Below, piece by piece: positions 5,223 to 8,513 of a DNA stretch of 8,513 nt. The notes under the pieces are model-generated. The model saw only the letters and a program-made list of their open reading frames with translations, searched no databases and had not been told where the DNA came from. The stretch covers positions 1 through 8,513 of the forward strand of contig JAUIGA010000134.1 in the NCBI GenBank assembly GCA_030430125.1, read 5' to 3'. A program made the position numbers and the translations under genes. Origin of the DNA: Chloroflexia bacterium (GTDB lineage: Bacteria; Chloroflexota; Chloroflexia; Thermomicrobiales; UBA6265). Position 1 is the first letter of the stretch. Every line of letters starts with the position of its first letter.

Positions 5223-6227
5223 ATGCCGGCTCGTTCTCGCCCCACCATCCTCGATGTCGCCCGGTCTGCCGGAGTCTCCCCGACGACGGTGTCCTACGTG
5301 CTGTCCGGCCCGAAGGAGCGCGCATCGCGTATCTCCGACGACACCGCCAAGCGGGTACGCGCCGCCGTGGCCGAGCTTGGCTATGTCGCCAATCAATCCG
5401 CGCGCTCGTTGCGGTTGCGCCGCTCGAACCGGATCCTCTTCCTCGGCAACCGGTTCACGAGCCTCTTCTCCCAGTCGATGGCAACCTCCATCGAATCCCG
5501 AATCAACCAGCACGGACTGTCGCTGGATGTACTCATCGGCGCCGGCTCCGACCAGGTTCGCCGGGCGATCCAGGCGCTGAACCAGCACGCCGCCGATGGC
5601 CTCATCGTGGAGACCGCGGGTGGCGATCTCGACGACCTCCGGGAAGCGGCCGCGGCTGGGCACGCCATCGTTGCGGTCGGGCCCATTGAGGCGGAACCGC
5701 TGTTCGATGTGGTGTCAAACGACGATGTGCCGGCGATCAGGGCGGCGATGTCGCACGTCGTGCACCGGGGTGTTCGTCACGTCGTGTTGCTGGCCGCTCA
5801 ACCTGGTCTCGACGATCACCGCGTGCTCGTGGCGCGCGACCACCTGGTCTCCCTCGGCCTGCCCGACGATCACCTCACGACATTGCATTGCCCGCACGAT
5901 CGCATTGCCGCCTGTGATGCGGCGAAACGATTCCTGCCGGCGGCGCCATCGCCGGTCGGGGTCTACGCCGGCTCGGATGTGTCCGCTTTCGGCGTGTTGT
6001 GGGCCTGTTACGCGCGCGGACTGCGGGTGCCTGACGACGTCGCGATTGTCGGGCACGGCAACTCGCCGGAGACCGGCATCTCGGTCCCGACGCTGACCAG
6101 TCTCGGTCCGATCAGCCACGATTTCGGCAAGGCAGCCGACCTGATGGTGTCACGCCTGGCGCAGCGAGACCTGCCTGGGCGTTGCATTGTCGAGCCCTAC
6201 CGCCTGTTTGTTCGGGATTCAGCGTGA
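5223..6227 (+). CDS. LacI-family transcriptional regulator
   Basis: This is a 334-residue DNA-binding regulator that probably senses a sugar or related ligand. The N-terminal LacI helix-turn-helix is complete: T-I-L-D-V-A-R-S-A-G-V-S-P-T-T-V-S-Y-V-L-S-G (residues 8-29), then R-I-S-D-D-T-A-K-R-V-R-A-A-V-A-E-L-G-Y and the hinge helix N-Q-S-A-R-S-L-R. The periplasmic-binding-like ligand domain fills the rest, with G-S-D-V-S-A-F-G-V about 252-260, L-R-V-P-D-D-V-A-I-V-G-H-G-N about 268-281 and a family-type end (P-Y-R-L-F-V-R-D-S). Two usual positions differ: family members commonly have N-D where this has S-D, and G-F-D where this has G-H-G. ATG 5223 is chosen over the overlapping GTG 5220 because GGAG (5214-5217) then sits five bases away. 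It lies 97 bases upstream of the binding-protein gene on the same strand and behind a matching palindrome, so it most likely controls itself and the transporter. Confidence 0.93.
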   Translation: MPARSRPTILDVARSAGVSPTTVSYVLSGPKERASRISDDTAKRVRAAVAELGYVANQSARSLRLRRSNRILFLGNRFTSLFSQSMATSIESRINQHGLSLDVLIGAGSDQVRRAIQALNQHAADGLIVETAGGDLDDLREAAAAGHAIVAVGPIEAEPLFDVVSNDDVPAIRAAMSHVVHRGVRHVVLLAAQPGLDDHRVLVARDHLVSLGLPDDHLTTLHCPHDRIAACDAAKRFLPAAPSPVGVYAGSDVSAFGVLWACYARGLRVPDDVAIVGHGNSPETGISVPTLTSLGPISHDFGKAADLMVSRLAQRDLPGRCIVEPYRLFVRDSA

Positions 6228-6324
6228 ACAATCCAACAGCATCGATTCGTGCGAAGTGGAAAGGAGCGCCAGCCAGAGCCGACGTCAACGACCCAACGTA
6301 CAGTCACGATTCAGGAGCATGACC

Positions 6325-7887
6325 ATGACCAGGCACCTCAATCGGCGTTCGTTCGTACGAAATTCGACCGCGGGAGCAGCGGCATACCTGGCTATGTGGC
6401 AGGGGCGTGGATTCGGGCTGGCCGCGCAGGAGGGTACGCCGGCGGCCGCGCCGGGCGAGATCGTCATCCCGGACAGCGGTGTCGACCTGCCGACTGATGA
6501 CATTACGTTTCGCTGGATCGACAGCGGCGACCTGAAGGCCCTGTTTTACAACGCATTCCACGCGGCCTACACCGATGCGCATCCCAACATCACCATCCAG
6601 TACGATCCCCTGCCCTGGACCGAGATCAACCAGATCGTCCCGCTCGGCGTCCAGAGTGGCGACGCCCACGACATCTTCGCAATGCCGCAGGATGTGCCCT
6701 CTTCCCAGGCGGTGGCCGAGGGGTGGGTCGCCCCGCTCGACGACATCATCCCGGACTTCGACGCGTGGAAGGAGAGATTCCCGCTTGGCTCGTTCATGGA
6801 TGGCGTCCACGTCTTCGACGGGAAGACGTACACCTTCCCGCAGACATCGAGCAAGCGCTACTGGTCGATGACCTTCTACAACACCGCGTACCTGGAGGAG
6901 GCTGGATACGACCCCTCCAGCGAGCGTCTCACCTGGGATCAGTTCCGCGAGGCGGCGCGGAAGATCACCGAGAACGGACAGGGTCAGTACTACGGGCTGA
7001 TCTTCGGCGGGCAGTCGTCCGGCCGGTTTGCCACGTACGTCAGGAACCTGGGACGCATGGCCGGAGCTCCCGCGGGTGGTGGCGCCGGATTCGAGGACAT
7101 CGACTGGCGGACCGGCGAGTTCCAGTACACCAGCGAACAGTACCTGGCTGCGATCGACCTGCTGGTGGCCATCAACCAGGATGGAAGCGTCTTCCCGGGA
7201 TCGATGTCCCTCAGCGAGGCCGAGGCTCGCGCGCAGTTCCCGCAAGGGGTTGCCGGCATGATTCTCGAAGGCCCGTGGAACATCCCGCAGTGGCAGACGG
7301 ACCATCCGGACTTCTCGTTCGGGCTTGTCAGCCAGCCGGTGCCCAACAGTGGCGAGTCCACCCCGATGACCTACGAGGAAACCGGGTCCAACCAGCTGTG
7401 GGTGTACGCCGACAGCCCGTACAAGAATGTTGCCGGCGACATGTTCTCCTACATTGGCAGCGTCGAGGGCCAGGTGGCGATCATGGCGGCAACGGGCGGC
7501 AACCTGCGCGCGCTCATTCCCGAAGCGGTCGAGATCGCGCAGGAGTCGGTCGAGCTCGATCCGTACGCCAGCACGGCGCTCGCGCTCTACGACGAGCAGA
7601 TGCGGCTCGGCCCGATGGTCACCATCCGCAACCCGGACGTTGCCCAGGTCGCGCTGGAGCGGCGACCGTTGACCCCCGATCTCGGCGAGCTGGTGCAGGG
7701 CATCCTGACCGGGCAGGTCTCCGATGCCGCCGCAGCGATGGAGGACCTGCAGAGCCGCGCAAATGAAGAGCTGGATCGCGCCATCGCGGCAGCGCAGGAG
7801 AACGGCGCCGAGGTGTCGCGGGATGACTTCGTCTTCGCCGAATGGGATCCGACCGTGGAGTACACCTCCGAGATGTACGAGGGCTAA
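6325..7887 (+). CDS. ABC transporter extracellular solute (sugar)-binding protein, Tat-exported
   Basis: This 520-residue family-1 substrate-binding protein captures a ligand outside the cell and delivers it to the permease encoded next. The N-terminus holds a twin-arginine signal, N-R-R-S-F-V-R-N (residues 6-13), then a weakly hydrophobic stretch and a likely cleavage after Ala-Ala near residue 34, followed by a Q-E-G-T-P-A-A-A-P linker. Family features are W-I-D-S-G-D-L-K-A-L-F-Y-N-A-F, H-P-N-I-T-I-Q-Y (about 88-95), a G-D-A-H-D-I-F-A-M segment, F-Y-N-T-A-Y-L-E-E-A-G-Y with W-D-Q-F-R-E-A-A-R-K-I, and G-V-A-G-M-I-L-E-G-P-W-N-I-P. ATG 6325 is chosen over ATG 6319 because AGGAG (6313-6317) then has normal seven-base spacing. 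I see no cysteine in the product, so it is not a lipoprotein. At 520 residues it is longer than the usual 400-450. The substrate is unknown: sugar, or glycerol/glycerol phosphate given glpD nearby. Confidence 0.92.
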   Translation: MTRHLNRRSFVRNSTAGAAAYLAMWQGRGFGLAAQEGTPAAAPGEIVIPDSGVDLPTDDITFRWIDSGDLKALFYNAFHAAYTDAHPNITIQYDPLPWTEINQIVPLGVQSGDAHDIFAMPQDVPSSQAVAEGWVAPLDDIIPDFDAWKERFPLGSFMDGVHVFDGKTYTFPQTSSKRYWSMTFYNTAYLEEAGYDPSSERLTWDQFREAARKITENGQGQYYGLIFGGQSSGRFATYVRNLGRMAGAPAGGGAGFEDIDWRTGEFQYTSEQYLAAIDLLVAINQDGSVFPGSMSLSEAEARAQFPQGVAGMILEGPWNIPQWQTDHPDFSFGLVSQPVPNSGESTPMTYEETGSNQLWVYADSPYKNVAGDMFSYIGSVEGQVAIMAATGGNLRALIPEAVEIAQESVELDPYASTALALYDEQMRLGPMVTIRNPDVAQVALERRPLTPDLGELVQGILTGQVSDAAAAMEDLQSRANEELDRAIAAAQENGAEVSRDDFVFAEWDPTVEYTSEMYEG

Positions 7888-7899
7888 TGTCCTGATCGG

Positions 7900-7932
7900 C
7901 GGTGGGGTCGGCCCGACAAGCTGGCCCCACCG
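7900..7932 (+). terminator. Intercistronic stem-loop between binding-protein and permease genes
   Basis: CGGTGGGG (7900-7907) pairs perfectly with CCCCACCG (7925-7932) around a 17-base loop, 12 bases after the binding-protein stop codon. There is no T-run after it, so it is not a standard intrinsic terminator. In binding-protein operons such stem-loops protect the upstream message from 3' decay or partly attenuate, giving more binding protein than permease. That role is inferred from position. Confidence 0.55.
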
Positions 7933-7955
7933 TGACCCCACCCCAGGGAGGCGTC

Positions 7956-8513
7956 ATGGCATTGAGAACCGTCCAGCGGACGGATGAACTGGCCGGAAGC
8001 GGGCGGGCGCGGGCGGGCACGTCGTTCGGGAAGCGCGTCTGGGCATCGCGGTGGTGCTACCTCTTCATGCTGCCCAACCTGGTGCTGGCCGGGATGTTCA
8101 CCTTCTACCCCACCGTGATGTCGTGGTATTTCGCGTTCCTCGACTGGTCGGGCTTTACCTCCGACAAGGAGTGGATCGGTCTCGAGAACTTCCGCGAGAT
8201 CGTCAACGACGGGTTCTTCTGGGATGCCTACCTCCGCTCGTTCCTGTTCATGGCCGTCGCCGTGCCGATCCAGGTCGTCCTGGCGCTGGTGATCGCGCTG
8301 GTCCTCAACGACAGCTCCTATCGGCTGGGACCGTTCTTCCGGACGGTGTTCTTCCTCCCGGTCGTCACCAGCGCCGCCATCATTGGCATTGTGATGACAC
8401 GAGTCTTCAGCCCGTTCAACGGGCCGATCAACCGAATCCTGATCGACGGCGGTCTGGCCGATCGTCCGATCGATTTCCTTGGCGATCCGGACACAGCGCT
8501 CTGGACCGTCGCC
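7956..8513 (+). CDS. ABC sugar transporter permease, MalF/UgpA type (5' part)
   Basis: The gene runs off the right edge; 186 residues are present. The start is ATG 7956 behind a strong AGGGAGG (7945-7951). After a 30-residue Arg/Gly-rich cytoplasmic leader comes the first membrane helix (W-C-Y-L-F-M-L-P-N-L-V-L-A-G-M-F-T-F-Y-P, about 33-52). An outer loop with the family pattern follows: F-L-D-W-S-G-F, then W-I-G-L-E-N-F-R-E-I-V. Helices at about 92-118 (S-F-L-F-M-A-V-A-V-P-I-Q-V-V-L-A-L) and 128-150 (F-F-R-T-V-F-F-L-P-V-V-T-S-A) come next. This is the standard layout of MalF/UgpA-like permeases; the EAA loop that contacts the ATPase lies beyond the window. It forms half of the membrane channel fed by the binding protein encoded 68 bases upstream; a MalG/UgpE-type partner is expected downstream. 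Confidence 0.93.
   Translation, partial: MALRTVQRTDELAGSGRARAGTSFGKRVWASRWCYLFMLPNLVLAGMFTFYPTVMSWYFAFLDWSGFTSDKEWIGLENFREIVNDGFFWDAYLRSFLFMAVAVPIQVVLALVIALVLNDSSYRLGPFFRTVFFLPVVTSAAIIGIVMTRVFSPFNGPINRILIDGGLADRPIDFLGDPDTALWTVA

Noticed and set aside
4966..5325. 120-residue upstream extension of glpD to a start at 5325
   Set aside because: The added sequence is not protein-like, crosses the LacI operator and overlaps the LacI gene; the GlpD family start fits ATG 4965.
6352..6361. TTCGTACGAA palindrome early in the binding-protein gene, with a near copy at 6246-6255
   Set aside because: The first is inside codons of the Tat signal region and the second is imperfect at the centre; neither resembles the LacI site at 5177-5196, so chance is likely.
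6304..7941. Long - strand frame (545 codons) across the binding-protein gene
   Set aside because: It is antisense to a clear ABC binding protein, has no family motif and no credible ribosome-binding site.

Overview
The window is high-GC bacterial DNA. Its gene style suits Chloroflexota, most likely a Thermomicrobia/Sphaerobacter-like lineage. The pointers are GTG starts, GC-rich third codon positions, a secreted binding protein whose mature part begins with a Q-E-G-T-P-A-A-A-P linker, and family-1 sugar ABC genes next to a LacI regulator. The taxonomic call is an inference from style, not a database match.

Left part (1-1293, + strand): a tight three-gene run. It holds the last 46 codons of a TauE/SafE-type membrane exporter, a three-helix DUF1634 membrane protein that commonly accompanies such exporters, and a nucleoside phosphorylase/nucleosidase (MTAN/futalosine hydrolase fold) with Asn where the MTAN catalytic Asp normally sits.

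Middle part (1321-3143, - strand): a translation-apparatus cluster read as rpsP (bS16), khpA (KH-domain RNA-binding protein) and rimM (ribosome maturation factor). The genes are nearly abutting or overlapping, and rpsP and khpA start with GTG. trmD and rplS, which often follow rimM, are absent; rimM runs convergently into the nucleosidase gene. Upstream of rpsP is about 300 bp without a gene. It holds a plausible -10 box and several perfect hairpins and may be a structured 5' leader. Upstream of that is a small unrecognised 79-residue protein gene with a convincing ribosome-binding site and a perfect inverted repeat in front of it.

Right part (3292-8513): glpD (FAD-dependent glycerol-3-phosphate dehydrogenase, - strand) is divergent from a LacI-family regulator. 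The regulator is followed on the + strand by a Tat-signal ABC substrate-binding protein and the 5' part of a MalF/UgpA-type permease. A perfect 20-bp palindrome of LacI type lies just upstream of the regulator start, so autoregulation and control of the sugar-uptake operon are likely; control of glpD is possible. A stem-loop separates the binding-protein and permease genes, as in many binding-protein operons.

No mobile element, CRISPR array, tRNA or rRNA was seen. I see no clearly new multi-gene system. The points most worth a second look are the structured rpsP leader, the unusual nucleosidase and its neighbours, the small 79-residue gene with its inverted repeat, and the LacI/glpD regulatory region.
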